Assembly: GCA_025330725.1 (NCBI GenBank)
Contig: JAIWND010000027.1
Span: forward strand, 62,001 to 126,000
Direction of reading: 5' to 3'
Source: Chlamydoabsidia padenii
Lineage: Eukaryota; Mucoromycota; Mucoromycetes; Mucorales; Cunninghamellaceae
DNA: 64,000 bases
Under the pieces are notes generated by a model that worked only from the letters and a program-made list of their open reading frames with translations, was not told the origin of the DNA and did no database searches. The translations under genes and the position numbers were made by a program. Shown piece after piece: positions 45,773-55,800 of this stretch (the first letter of the stretch is position 1; each line of letters opens with the position of its first letter).

Positions 45773-47059
45773 ATGAGTATTCAGTTTTTTTATGAAGATG
45801 GACGAGGACATGTTGTTGATGAGCACGGAGCTGAGCCCATGGATCTTGTTGTTGATGAGGAGCTGTTCGCTATCGAAATCATAAGTTCTCGTACTCAATT
45901 CCTAAAGAATAAACCTCCAGAAAGACCTAATCCTGCAATACATCCAACTGCAAATGAAATGAGTAATGAAGATGTTGATATGGAGTTATGCAATAAGCGA
46001 CGCTATACATTTTACTCTGATGACGAGAAAACTAGATTTTTTCATCTATTTTTTAGTAAAAACTTAAGTGCTTCTGCTGCTGCAAGACAATTAGGTATTC
46101 ATATTCGTGCAGCCCAGAGATGGGTCAAACGTTATTACGAAGATCCTGAAAGCATTTTTGAGAAGAAGAAAAAATCAGGTCGGCATCGTATTCTTAGGGA
46201 GGAGCATAAGCGATTTCTTTTAAACTACATTGATGAGAATCCTTCTGCTGTTTTAACTGAAGTGGTAGAAAGTTTGACACAAAACTTTGTAGATCTTAAT
46301 GTTTCTCGTAGTACTGTTTATAACTTCATGACAACTCAGTGTAATCTATCCATTAAACAAGCACAATTCCACCCTTTGGAAAGAAATAGCGAAGAAAAAA
46401 TTCAGCAAAGGTACGATTGGGTCCAAAAGTGGCAGCAAACTGACTTGGACTTTACAACCAATTGTGTCTTTCTTGATGAATCAGCCTTTCATATTAATTT
46501 GAAACGGAGTATGGCTTGGTCAAGGAAAGGAACTCCTGCAATAGTTACAGTGCCTACAACTAAAGCAAACGCAACTTCGATTTTAGGTGCAATATCTGCC
46601 ACTGGCTTAATTAATGTTAGTTTGAGGGTTCCAAAGCGTATCAAAAAGAGAAAACTTGGACGTGAGACTGATGCCTATAGCACAGGAACAGTGACAGGGC
46701 ATTATCTGAGCTTTTTAAAGGCCACTCTTGATGAAATGGATAAGTATCCAGAAATGAAGGGACATTATCTTGTCATGGATAATGCTCCTATTCATAGCTC
46801 TACTGATATAGGAAGATATATTCGCTCTCGAGGATATCGGTATGTTTATCTTTCTCCGTATTCTCCTGAACTGAATCCAATTGAGCAGTTCTGGTCAGTT
46901 GTCAAGAGTAAAGTGAAGCGAAATAAGTTTCTGGAAAAAGAGTCGCTAATGACTAGAATTAGTGAGGCATGCGATAGTTTATATTTAAGTGACTTCAAAG
47001 GTTTTGCTTCTCATTCTGCTAAATGTTTTGGAAGGTGTCTTAACAAAGAAAGGTTATAG
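45773..47059 (+). CDS. Tc1/mariner-type DD34E transposase, left-arm copy
   Basis: Cut-and-paste transposase of 428 residues, intact and intronless. Residues ~80-190 form the DNA-binding part with two helix-turn-helix units (ASAAARQLGIHIRAAQRWVK and VSRSTVYNFMTTQCNLS) joined by a basic linker (KKKKSGRHRI). The catalytic triad is D235 (FLDESAFHI), D336 (VMDNAPIH) and E371 (NPIEQFWS), with 34 residues between the last two, the Tc1 spacing. The acidic ~75-residue N-terminal extension is unusual for the family. It starts ~260 bp from the element end and reads inward. Its protein is identical to the copy at 49508-50794. Confidence 0.95.
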   Translation: MSIQFFYEDGRGHVVDEHGAEPMDLVVDEELFAIEIISSRTQFLKNKPPERPNPAIHPTANEMSNEDVDMELCNKRRYTFYSDDEKTRFFHLFFSKNLSASAAARQLGIHIRAAQRWVKRYYEDPESIFEKKKKSGRHRILREEHKRFLLNYIDENPSAVLTEVVESLTQNFVDLNVSRSTVYNFMTTQCNLSIKQAQFHPLERNSEEKIQQRYDWVQKWQQTDLDFTTNCVFLDESAFHINLKRSMAWSRKGTPAIVTVPTTKANATSILGAISATGLINVSLRVPKRIKKRKLGRETDAYSTGTVTGHYLSFLKATLDEMDKYPEMKGHYLVMDNAPIHSSTDIGRYIRSRGYRYVYLSPYSPELNPIEQFWSVVKSKVKRNKFLEKESLMTRISEACDSLYLSDFKGFASHSAKCFGRCLNKERL

Positions 47060-47079
47060 AGCCTCCGTAGACTTTTTGC

Positions 47080-47357
47080 TTAATGGTTTTTTTTGCTTTT
47101 GCTTAATGGGGGGGGGGGTTGCTTAAGCAAAAAAAAAAAAAAAAAAACCATCAAGCAAAAAAAAGCAGTCAAAAAAAACCATCAAGCAAAAAAAAGCAAA
47201 AACGAAAAAAACCATCAAGCAAAAAAAAAAAAACCATTAAGCAAAAAAAAAAAAACCATTAAGCAAAAAAAAAGCAGTCAAAAAAAACCATCAAGCAAAA
47301 AAAAGCAAAAACGAAAAAAACCATTAAGCAAAAAAAAAAACCATTAAGCATCCGCGA
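47080..47357. repeat. CCATTAAGC/poly(A) minisatellite array, left arm
   Basis: Units of ACCATTAAGCAAAAAAAA or ACCATCAAGCAAAAAAAAGC repeat about ten times, with interspersed GCAGTC and GCAAAAACG modules in a recurring higher-order pattern. The array ends in GCATCCGCGAATTTTTTTTT. A GC-rich hinge (GGGGGGGGGGTTGCTTAAGC) precedes it. Frames through it give only Lys/Asn-rich peptides and are not genes. Confidence 0.85.
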
Positions 47358-47519
47358 ATTTTTTTTTTCGTGGTTAAAAGATTTTTTTTTTTTTTTTGAT
47401 ATTGAACATTTTTATTTTTTTACGTACATATCTTAAGGTATAAATTGGATAAAAAAAGGCTACATGGGCATATACGGATGGTCGAAACTAAAAAAAAAAC
47501 ACATTTCTGTGCGGCAATC

Positions 47520-49022
47520 TTAATGATCCAGGGTTAATGAGCATTGGCGTTTTCGTGGTGCCAATTTTCCCTTGACGTTTTCCAAATACGACCTTGACAA
47601 AGTAGCACCTTTAAGCGCAGAAAGATTTTGGTTTGATGGGAGGCAATGGATCTTGTGTACGGATGAAATGAAGATTAAATTGTCCAAATGTCCAATTAAA
47701 TTTAAAAGATCGGGTTTTTTAGTTGGTAATGACATTCGAACAAGTTCTGTGAAGGTGTAAAAATGATGGAAGGATAGGGACATCGCAAAAAAAGTGATAC
47801 AATTTCCAACAACCTGAAACGCCAAGACTTCATTCAAGTTGAATCTGTCAATCGCATCTTTGCAAAAAATTGCAAGCCTGTAGAAGTCATTGACAAGCAG
47901 TGTTGGCGACATATCGGCATGTGGTTTGATTTCCCCATATGCATTTGTGTACTGGTATTGGTATCCTTGCCCGTATATATCAACCTTGTAGTCGGGACGG
48001 TTGTTGGAGTCGTGATTTTCGTCGACCACAATATTTGAACAATGTGCGACTTTTGCTGGCATTTTTGAGGATAAAAAACCGTGCACAAATGGATGAATGT
48101 AACTTGCTGCCAAATGAGCCTCTGAGAGAGGTTTCATATCGCAATCGTATATATACGACAACAACGCAACAATGGCATTAATCACACCGCGTTCATCCTC
48201 GGTTGCCTCCTCCGAAAGAGTCAACAGTTCGATTTTTGCGCGCGTTTCCTCCATTTCTTCATCAATGTATTGCTGGATAATGGTTTTGAGTCGTGAGGAA
48301 ATTTGAAGATTGAAAGTATCACGACGATACTTGCTAATGACATTCGAACGCATCGCCTGCAATAGCGTAGGCGGAAAGATGTTTATCGGTAGACTTTGAT
48401 AATCATATCGCTTTTGGAGAACGAGAATACCAGACATAGATAAAAGTTCGTTGAAATGATCCTCAAATGTAAAAGTGGTTGTTCTCGAGTTTTTGATGCA
48501 CAAAGATCTATAGTGATGGAATTTCAACGAAATATCTTCCCGTTGCATTATCCAATGACCATCTGTCGGTAATTGTTGAACAGATAGGTTGTTGACAATG
48601 TGAATACTGTCTATATGTGAGGCAAGTTCTGACTTCGTATTCATTACATTGGTGCATGAAATACACGCAAATTTTACAAGTATCTTGATACGCGCTTTGT
48701 TGTATTTTTCGATATTCGTTTTATTGTATACATGTACTGCGTTGCCCTGATCACTTTTGGTACGTCGTTCAACTTCTTTTCCGTGTGTTCGGTAAATGTG
48801 GCTTCTTGCACTTTGGAAGGTCGTGTACGAATTATCACAATACGGGCATTCCTTTTTGGCCAAAACAACCGTCTTAGGTGCTGGAATGCTGTTGTCAGGA
48901 ATGTTGTAGTCAGGAATGTTGTTCTCATGGTTACTGTTGTTGTTGCTGTTGTCAGGGGTATTGTTATTAATAATGCCACCGGTACTGGTTGAAGTTGTCG
49001 GAGAATTCATTTCATTTGACAC
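47520..49022 (-). CDS. C2H2 zinc-finger protein with a possible PD-(D/E)XK nuclease domain, transposon cargo
   Basis: A 500-residue intact intronless frame at the centre of the palindromic element. Residues 1-50 are Asn/Ser/Thr-rich. Two C2H2 fingers follow with identical spacing: C59-x2-C62-x12-H75-x4-H80 and C120-x2-C123-x12-H136-x4-H141. A helical middle leads to SEAHLAASYIHPFVHGFLSS (E301). Next come NRPDYKVDIY (D344), NAYGEIKP (E364 and K366) and LAFQVVGN (Q403). The order E...PD...ExK...Q is what a PD-(D/E)XK nuclease core would show; this is inference from motif order, not an alignment. The tail is basic (KGKLAPRKRQ). It reads away from the right-arm transposase's side toward the left array and has no relative elsewhere in the window. 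Confidence 0.8.
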   Translation of the reverse strand: MSNEMNSPTTSTSTGGIINNNTPDNSNNNSNHENNIPDYNIPDNSIPAPKTVVLAKKECPYCDNSYTTFQSARSHIYRTHGKEVERRTKSDQGNAVHVYNKTNIEKYNKARIKILVKFACISCTNVMNTKSELASHIDSIHIVNNLSVQQLPTDGHWIMQREDISLKFHHYRSLCIKNSRTTTFTFEDHFNELLSMSGILVLQKRYDYQSLPINIFPPTLLQAMRSNVISKYRRDTFNLQISSRLKTIIQQYIDEEMEETRAKIELLTLSEEATEDERGVINAIVALLSYIYDCDMKPLSEAHLAASYIHPFVHGFLSSKMPAKVAHCSNIVVDENHDSNNRPDYKVDIYGQGYQYQYTNAYGEIKPHADMSPTLLVNDFYRLAIFCKDAIDRFNLNEVLAFQVVGNCITFFAMSLSFHHFYTFTELVRMSLPTKKPDLLNLIGHLDNLIFISSVHKIHCLPSNQNLSALKGATLSRSYLENVKGKLAPRKRQCSLTLDH

Positions 49023-49042
49023 GATCTGATTGATCGATTTTC

Positions 49043-49495
49043 AAAAAAAAACCATTAAGCAAAAAAAAAACCATTAAGCATCCGCGAATTTTTTTTTGAC
49101 TGCTGGTTTTTTTTTTTTTGCTTAATGGTTTTTTTCGTTTTTGCTTTTTTTTGCTTGATGGTTTTTTTTGACTGCTTTTTTTTGCTTAATGGTTTTTTTT
49201 TTGCTTAATGGTTTTTTTTTTGCTTAATGGTTTTTTTTTTTGCTTAATGGTTTTTTTTTTGCTTAATGGTTTTTTTCGTTTTTGCTTTTTTTTGCTTGAT
49301 GGTTTTTTTTGACTGCTTTTTTTTTGCTTAATGGTTTTTTTTTTTTTGCTTAATGGTTTTTTTCGTTTTTGCTTTTTTTTGCTTGATGGTTTTTTTTGAC
49401 TGCTTTTTTTTGCTTGATGGTTTTTTTTTTTTTTTTTTTGCTTAAGCAACCCCCCCCCCAATAAGCAAAAGCAAAAAAAACCATTAAGCAAAAAG
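49043..49495. repeat. CCATTAAGC/poly(A) minisatellite array, right arm
   Basis: The inverted counterpart of the left array but longer (~450 versus ~280 bp), with about twice as many units in the same higher-order order. The module GCATCCGCGAATTTTTTTTT is present at 49078-49097 in the same orientation as the left-arm module at 47348. So this boundary sequence is direct, not inverted, relative to the arms. Confidence 0.85.
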
Positions 49496-49507
49496 TCTAC
49501 GGAGGCT

Positions 49508-50794
49508 CTATAACCTTTCTTTGTTAAGACACCTTCCAAAACATTTAGCAGAATGAGAAGCAAAACCTTTGAAGTCACTTAAATATAAACTATCGCATGC
49601 CTCACTAATTCTAGTCATTAGCGACTCTTTTTCCAGAAACTTATTTCGCTTCACTTTACTCTTGACAACTGACCAGAACTGCTCAATTGGATTCAGTTCA
49701 GGAGAATACGGAGAAAGATAAACATACCGATATCCTCGAGAGCGAATATATCTTCCTATATCAGTAGAGCTATGAATAGGAGCATTATCCATGACAAGAT
49801 AATGTCCCTTCATTTCTGGATACTTATCCATTTCATCAAGAGTGGCCTTTAAAAAGCTCAGATAATGCCCTGTCACTGTTCCTGTGCTATAGGCATCAGT
49901 CTCACGTCCAAGTTTTCTCTTTTTGATACGCTTTGGAACCCTCAAACTAACATTAATTAAGCCAGTGGCAGATATTGCACCTAAAATCGAAGTTGCGTTT
50001 GCTTTAGTTGTAGGCACTGTAACTATTGCAGGAGTTCCTTTCCTTGACCAAGCCATACTCCGTTTCAAATTAATATGAAAGGCTGATTCATCAAGAAAGA
50101 CACAATTGGTTGTAAAGTCCAAGTCAGTTTGCTGCCACTTTTGGACCCAATCGTACCTTTGCTGAATTTTTTCTTCGCTATTTCTTTCCAAAGGGTGGAA
50201 TTGTGCTTGTTTAATGGATAGATTACACTGAGTTGTCATGAAGTTATAAACAGTACTACGAGAAACATTAAGATCTACAAAGTTTTGTGTCAAACTTTCT
50301 ACCACTTCAGTTAAAACAGCAGAAGGATTCTCATCAATGTAGTTTAAAAGAAATCGCTTATGCTCCTCCCTAAGAATACGATGCCGACCTGATTTTTTCT
50401 TCTTCTCAAAAATGCTTTCAGGATCTTCGTAATAACGTTTGACCCATCTCTGGGCTGCACGAATATGAATACCTAATTGTCTTGCAGCAGCAGAAGCACT
50501 TAAGTTTTTACTAAAAAATAGATGAAAAAATCTAGTTTTCTCGTCATCAGAGTAAAATGTATAGCGTCGCTTATTGCATAACTCCATATCAACATCTTCA
50601 TTACTCATTTCATTTGCAGTTGGATGTATTGCAGGATTAGGTCTTTCTGGAGGTTTATTCTTTAGGAATTGAGTACGAGAACTTATGATTTCGATAGCGA
50701 ACAGCTCCTCATCAACAACAAGATCCATGGGCTCAGCTCCGTGCTCATCAACAACATGTCCTCGTCCATCTTCATAAAAAAACTGAATACTCAT
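49508..50794 (-). CDS. Tc1/mariner-type DD34E transposase, right-arm copy
   Basis: The inverted twin of the gene at 45773-47059, with an identical 428-residue product including the D235, D336 and E371 triad. The leader back to the element end also matches wherever compared (for example the CACGTGCCATGGGCTTTGTT-type segment). Full identity between copies means a very recent duplication or ongoing gene conversion between the arms. Both copies read inward, toward the arrays. Confidence 0.95.
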   Translation of the reverse strand: MSIQFFYEDGRGHVVDEHGAEPMDLVVDEELFAIEIISSRTQFLKNKPPERPNPAIHPTANEMSNEDVDMELCNKRRYTFYSDDEKTRFFHLFFSKNLSASAAARQLGIHIRAAQRWVKRYYEDPESIFEKKKKSGRHRILREEHKRFLLNYIDENPSAVLTEVVESLTQNFVDLNVSRSTVYNFMTTQCNLSIKQAQFHPLERNSEEKIQQRYDWVQKWQQTDLDFTTNCVFLDESAFHINLKRSMAWSRKGTPAIVTVPTTKANATSILGAISATGLINVSLRVPKRIKKRKLGRETDAYSTGTVTGHYLSFLKATLDEMDKYPEMKGHYLVMDNAPIHSSTDIGRYIRSRGYRYVYLSPYSPELNPIEQFWSVVKSKVKRNKFLEKESLMTRISEACDSLYLSDFKGFASHSAKCFGRCLNKERL

Positions 50795-51129
50795 TTTGAA
50801 TAACTGTACTGTAAAATAAACTGAAACAGGAAAAAGGAAGAGAAAAAAAGCAAGGAACTATCGCTTCATTTTTATAAAAATAAAATGCCAAGCAATTTTA
50901 TATGGTAATCACTAAGCGACAAGTAAAAATAAACAAAGCCCATGGCACGTGAACACGACTTCATTTTTGGATCAAGTGACTTCATTGTTGGACAGAAACA
51001 TTTTTGGGCGACATCAAATTCTGAAGCCGCGACTTCACTTCCTGAAATGACTGTATATATACACTATATGGTGGTAAGGACTAATAAGGAAGAGAATAAC
51101 AAATGATAAAAAAGTAGAATAGCCTAGGA

Positions 51130-51880
51130 TCAAATATGGAATTCATTTTTTCAGGAACACCGGCGGCGAGATTCTTCACTTGCAAAAAGATACCGGAAGA
51201 GGTTAGCGAAGTAGCCAAGGTCATTTCATCGAGACTGCGTCTACCAATTTAACCCACACAATATAAACAGACACTCATGTCCAAGTCAAATGTGATAACG
51301 TGATAGGCTAGTATGATCAGATATACAAGCGAGATTAGTATCATTATTGAAAGTATGCTTTTGATCAGCTTACCTTCCACCAGAATGCCATATATCCTAG
51401 CATCTTTGACTTTGGTGACGTCCAGCATTTTGTTTACCATTCCACGCATTCCAATCTTGGAAAAATCCGACTGATCACCAGTTTCTCGTTTAGTAGGGGC
51501 CACAGTCTCGCAGGTATTCATGCAAATAATTCACACCCCGACATTACCAGTTTCTAAAAAAGAGAGACTCGAATGGAATCACTTGATATGTATTAATAGA
51601 CTCGATCTTGATGAAATAAAACCACTTGTGCTATGTTTTTACTCACCAAGATACATATTTGATATTCAAGATCATCAAAAGGATGGTAACTGTGATATCT
51701 TACTTGGGCAATCTACGGTACCTCCATGTGGGATCCCCACGGCCGCTGATGAGAAAATGGTGTTCAGCTTGCCATCGAAAATCATGCGGTGCGCCAAGCC
51801 CCAACCTGTACATCGATGATACAACCAAAATAGCGATAAATGACATTGATATAGCTTAGCATATGCGACAATTTCATTAA
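51130..51880 (-). pseudogene. Possible gene relic or unannotated spliced gene, unknown
   Basis: Three minus-strand stretches have a protein-like composition. One contains CTGWGLAHRMIFDGKLNTIF and SSAAVGIPHGGTVDCPS. The second contains TKRETGDQSDFSKIGMRGMV, NKMLDVTKVKDARIYGILVEG and then a GTAAGC donor. The third contains DEMTLATSLTSSGIFLQVKN and LAAGVPEKMNS. They could be exons of one gene, but I could not join them convincingly, and no known domain is visible. The Tc1-like insertion lies just downstream, so truncation by the transposon is possible. Confidence 0.25.
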
Positions 51881-51995
51881 AAGTTAGTAATCGTCATTTT
51901 CAATCGGGTATTGAAATAATGATACCTCTCGACTGATCCATTTACTGTCATACTTCTTTATCAAATAGTGAAATGATAATAATAGCAACAAAACA

Positions 51996-52033
<38 letters not shown>

Positions 52034-52754
52034 CAAATATAAATAATTGCAATTCTACTAGTCAAAATTAGAAGCTCCGTGCGACCTTATGACCTTCTTT
52101 CTTCACATATAATGCAGAAATGCATTTTTTGTTTTCTGGGGGAAGGTGACACAGATCATTTACCCAGCGGATGTAACTCTCGATCTTTTACTTCTCATCA
52201 GGTACGAAATGATTTCATTCCAAAAACCAATCAGGTGGTATTTCCTCCCCCTGTAGATCTCTGTTGATAGAGAGAGAAACCTTCAGAACCATTGTTGTTA
52301 CATAAATACATGTTGGTATAGATTACCAAGCATTTCCCCAGCACGATATTTGGAACTCAGTTCCCTCCAGCAAAGTGCGGGGGTCCTGTCTTTATAATAA
52401 AACAAGGAAAGCGAGACAATGCAGAATATCAAATGTAAAAATAAAAATAAAAAAAATAAAAATAAAAAGAAACAAGGTTTATACAGAATTGACTGATGTC
52501 TATCATTAATTTTGGGGTGTACAGAATGTGAAATACTCACAAAGAAGATGGCTGCAAGTCAATGGTGAGAAAAACGGGGTTTGAATAGTTAAACATAAAA
52601 CTATTTCTAAATAAAGGGGGTGAGTGCGCCAATTCCTACCTTCTCTTTCCAATACATATCACATTTTATTCTTCTTTTTTTTTTGAACTTGACGTTTTTT
52701 TGACTTGTAAAAAAGTTGAACAGTCAATTCATTAAACCCCATCCCTTCTTTTTT

Positions 52755-52763
52755 ATATATATA
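52755..52763 (+). promoter_or_regulatory. TATA-like tract of the DUF3712-like gene
   Basis: TATATATA lies about 55 bp upstream of the ATG at 52815, with a pyrimidine-rich stretch between them. Confidence 0.4.
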
Positions 52764-52814
52764 ACCCACTCTCCATTCTTTTTATCACAATCTTGCAACT
52801 GTCACTATTCATCA

Positions 52815-55800
52815 ATGACTACAACACCTGACCATGATGAAAGCGATGCGCTTGCTATTAGTGCCCAAGACGAATACTATCATAATGCTCGCGAACGTAG
52901 TATTGACGACGATATGATGGAGGAATACTCTGAAAAACCACCACCACCACCCAAGAAGAAATTCTACAAGAACAAGAAATACTGGATCATTTGCTCCATC
53001 CTCTCTATCATCATCATTGTCGTGGTGGTCTGTCTCATTGTTTTTGTCTTTTTCCCCATGATTGTCCAATCTTTGATGAATCAAGCCGGTATTGATGTCA
53101 ATGGTGCTGATATCTCCTTCTCTCCTCCTCAAACTGGTCAACCTGTCAAACGGGATTATGATATTCAAAATACCTTTTTTATGAATATGCAAAGCACACT
53201 AAAGAATACTGGACCTTTTAGTGCAGATATCGTTTTTCATAATCCTATCATGGTGTATTACAATGGGACTCGTTTGGGGAATATCACTTTGCCGGGGACA
53301 AGTATTGGTGGTGGACATGGTGATCTCAATGCTCAAACTCCATTCTTGATTGAAGATCCCAATTATTTTGCTTTATTCTCAAAGGATATGTTAGCCATGG
53401 ACTCTTTTGACTGGAATCTTAAAGGTAGCTGTGATGTAACTGCTTTATCAAGGTAAATCAACTGTTTTTTTCCCCACGATTTTTTAGTGGTAAAGCATTA
53501 TTTTGTACAACATACTAACTCTACCTTTCCTTTTTGGACAATGTCTTTTATAGGACCTCTACTGCTAGTCTAGACAAAACTGTAACTATACCTGGTAGGT
53601 CAATCAACTATCTTTTTTTTTAAAAAAAAAAAAAATGTCACATACTCAAGCTGTGATTGATGGAGCCAAAAGAAAAAAAAAAAGGGGGGGGGGAGACAGG
53701 AATATCGGACTTTGAACATCATGTCACTAACTCACCTCTTTCTTTTTCTTTTTCTTTTCTGTTACATAGGTATGGGTGGATTCAAAGATGTCAAGATCCA
53801 ATCCTTCCAATTACCTGCTAATGATCCAAATGGTGGTATTATTGTTGAACTCGGCACAGTCATGGTCAGTCCTTCTCCTGTGGGTGTCCAACTAGGCACG
53901 ATCCAACTCCAAATCGGTTATCAGGGCGTCAATCTCGGTAAAGTGTCAGCCACCAATGTGACACTTCAAAAAGGCGATAATACCATTCCACTCAAAGGTA
54001 CACTTCAACCACAAACCAATCCTGCCGATCTTGAAAAAGTGGGTGTCATGTTCTCCACTTATGTCAGTGGTGGTGTGGCTCAAACCTCTGCTACTGGTGT
54101 ATCTGCTGCTCCCGATGGACATACGCCTGTCAACTGGTTGACTCAAGCCTTCCAATCAGTGCAATTAAATGTCGGCCTTGCCAATCAAGGTGGTCCGCTA
54201 AAGATCATCAATGCTGTCAGCATGGGTTTCCTTGATCTCACATTTGATGCCAATAATCCCTATGCTCCTACTGTGTCTGCTCCTAATGTTGTGGCCGATT
54301 TCAGCATTCCTTTTGGGTTTAGCCTCAACATTACGGATGTTACTCAGAATATTACCATGAACACAAACTCGACAGGTAACTTTTCTGATCTGGCTGTGCC
54401 CTGGGTATCTTGTCAAAGCGATCAAAAGGCGGGTAAACTCCAATTCCCTATCAATGGTGCGGCTCTCACTGCTCTGCCTGGAAAAGACGATGCCTTCAAC
54501 TCGTACACATATGACTTGACGTCCTCTGATAAATATACGTTTGGTGTGTCAGGGGTGGCAACAACAAGGACGAAGACGCCAATCGGTGAAATACTTTTGG
54601 GTGGTATTAGTTTTGCCGTGCCGACCTCACTCCATGGGCTCCAATTCCTCAACAGCACACCAACAGTCATTACCGGCGTAGATATGACGGGCGGAACACA
54701 AAAAGCACTTCAACTAAATATTAATGTGACCATGGGTAATCCTTCTGATTTCAGCATGTCGGTGGGTGATGTGACTTTTGCCATGTTTGCTGGCTCTACT
54801 CAGGTCGGCACTGTGACTCTGGCCAATCTGACGCTTCAACGTGGTGATAACAAGGTAGTTGCTCAGGCCAACTTTGATCCAAAATCTTCTTCTGATGGTC
54901 AAAAGATGCTTAGTACATTCGTGATGGGTCAAGACAACTTGGCTTCCATTGGTGGGTATGATGGCTCGACTCCTATTGCATCCTTGGCAAAAGCACTCAG
55001 TGCCATCAAGATCGATACGACTCTTCCTGGTCTCAAGGCTCCTTTAATCCAAAGTGGTGCTCTCAAGGTGCTGCCTGATACCGTCAAAACCAGTATTGTC
55101 AATGTGGCGGTGACAATTGGGAATCCTTTTACAGCAGGTTTAGCCATCACCAAGGTCAAGTCTGCTGCTACTTACAAGGGCATGCCAGTGGGGAATATTG
55201 ATCAAGATATCAGCAATAATCCATTTGTCATCAATGGTCATGCGAATGGTGTGTCTCCTCAATTAAACATGCAAATGAACTTGCAACCTGCTGCTGTGGC
55301 TCTTTTGATGCGTGATCTTGCCGTGGATGCTCATTTGGATACCAAGGCACTCGATGGTTTACTCGGCATGGGAGGATTCCATATTCAAGGTCAACAAGAT
55401 GTCGCCCCTGAAGCATCCATCTTTAAAGGCTTCAATATTTCAAGCTACGTGTTGGAAGCCATGAAGGTACTCAAGGTGGATCTCAATCTGGAATCGGGGC
55501 TACAGGTGGGTGACTATACGGATGATCTCGCCTTTTCTCAAAGTGGTGTGCAAATCCATGCGGATGATTCGGTGACACAACTCATTCCTATTGTCGGTCA
55601 ACCTATTGTACAGCAAATCGTCAATGGTGCCGTCCTTGGTTTCGATACCTTGATCTTATCCAATCCTACCGATAATAACGCAAAAGTACAAATGAAAGGA
55701 TCCATCACCAAATCAGGACCAATGGATGCCACCATCTCATTCCCTTCGCCACTCACTGTGCGTTGGCAAGGCAAGACCCTGGGTACAGCTACCATGCCGG

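Larger units (their letters stand above)
45514..51053. mobile_element. Palindromic Tc1/mariner-like element with twin transposases and a zinc-finger cargo gene, 5.54 kb
   Basis: Both ends are CAGTCATTTCAGGAAGTGAA (inverted at 51053) and are flanked by TA (45512-45513 and 51054-51055), the Tc1/mariner target duplication. The outer ~1.55 kb of each arm, including an intact 428-codon transposase gene, is the same on both sides in inverted orientation; the two proteins are identical. Inside the transposase genes both arms contain arrays of CCATTAAGC units separated by A runs. The centre holds a 500-aa C2H2 protein on the minus strand. The structure can be read as one large element with gene-bearing inverted repeats, or as two head-out Tc1 copies that trapped cargo between them. 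Only the outermost ends look like functional TIRs. Confidence 0.88.
51056..52814. other. Gene-poor region between the Tc1-like element and the DUF3712-like gene
   Basis: About 1.75 kb. Positions 51130-51880 on the minus strand contain short open, protein-like stretches (described separately). A ~34-nt T run lies at 51999-52033. Positions 52040-52260 and 52560-52810 are AT-rich without clear frames, and the last 70 bp hold a TATATATA tract upstream of the next gene. No RNA gene was recognised. Confidence 0.4.

Noticed and set aside
47093..47347. Lys/Gln-rich open frame in the left array
   Set aside because: It is only the translation of the CCATTAAGC/poly(A) repeats; the mirrored frame at 49186-49578 has the same origin.
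47080..49495. CRISPR-like array
   Set aside because: Units are 9-bp motifs separated by homopolymers, without unique spacers, in a eukaryotic transposon.
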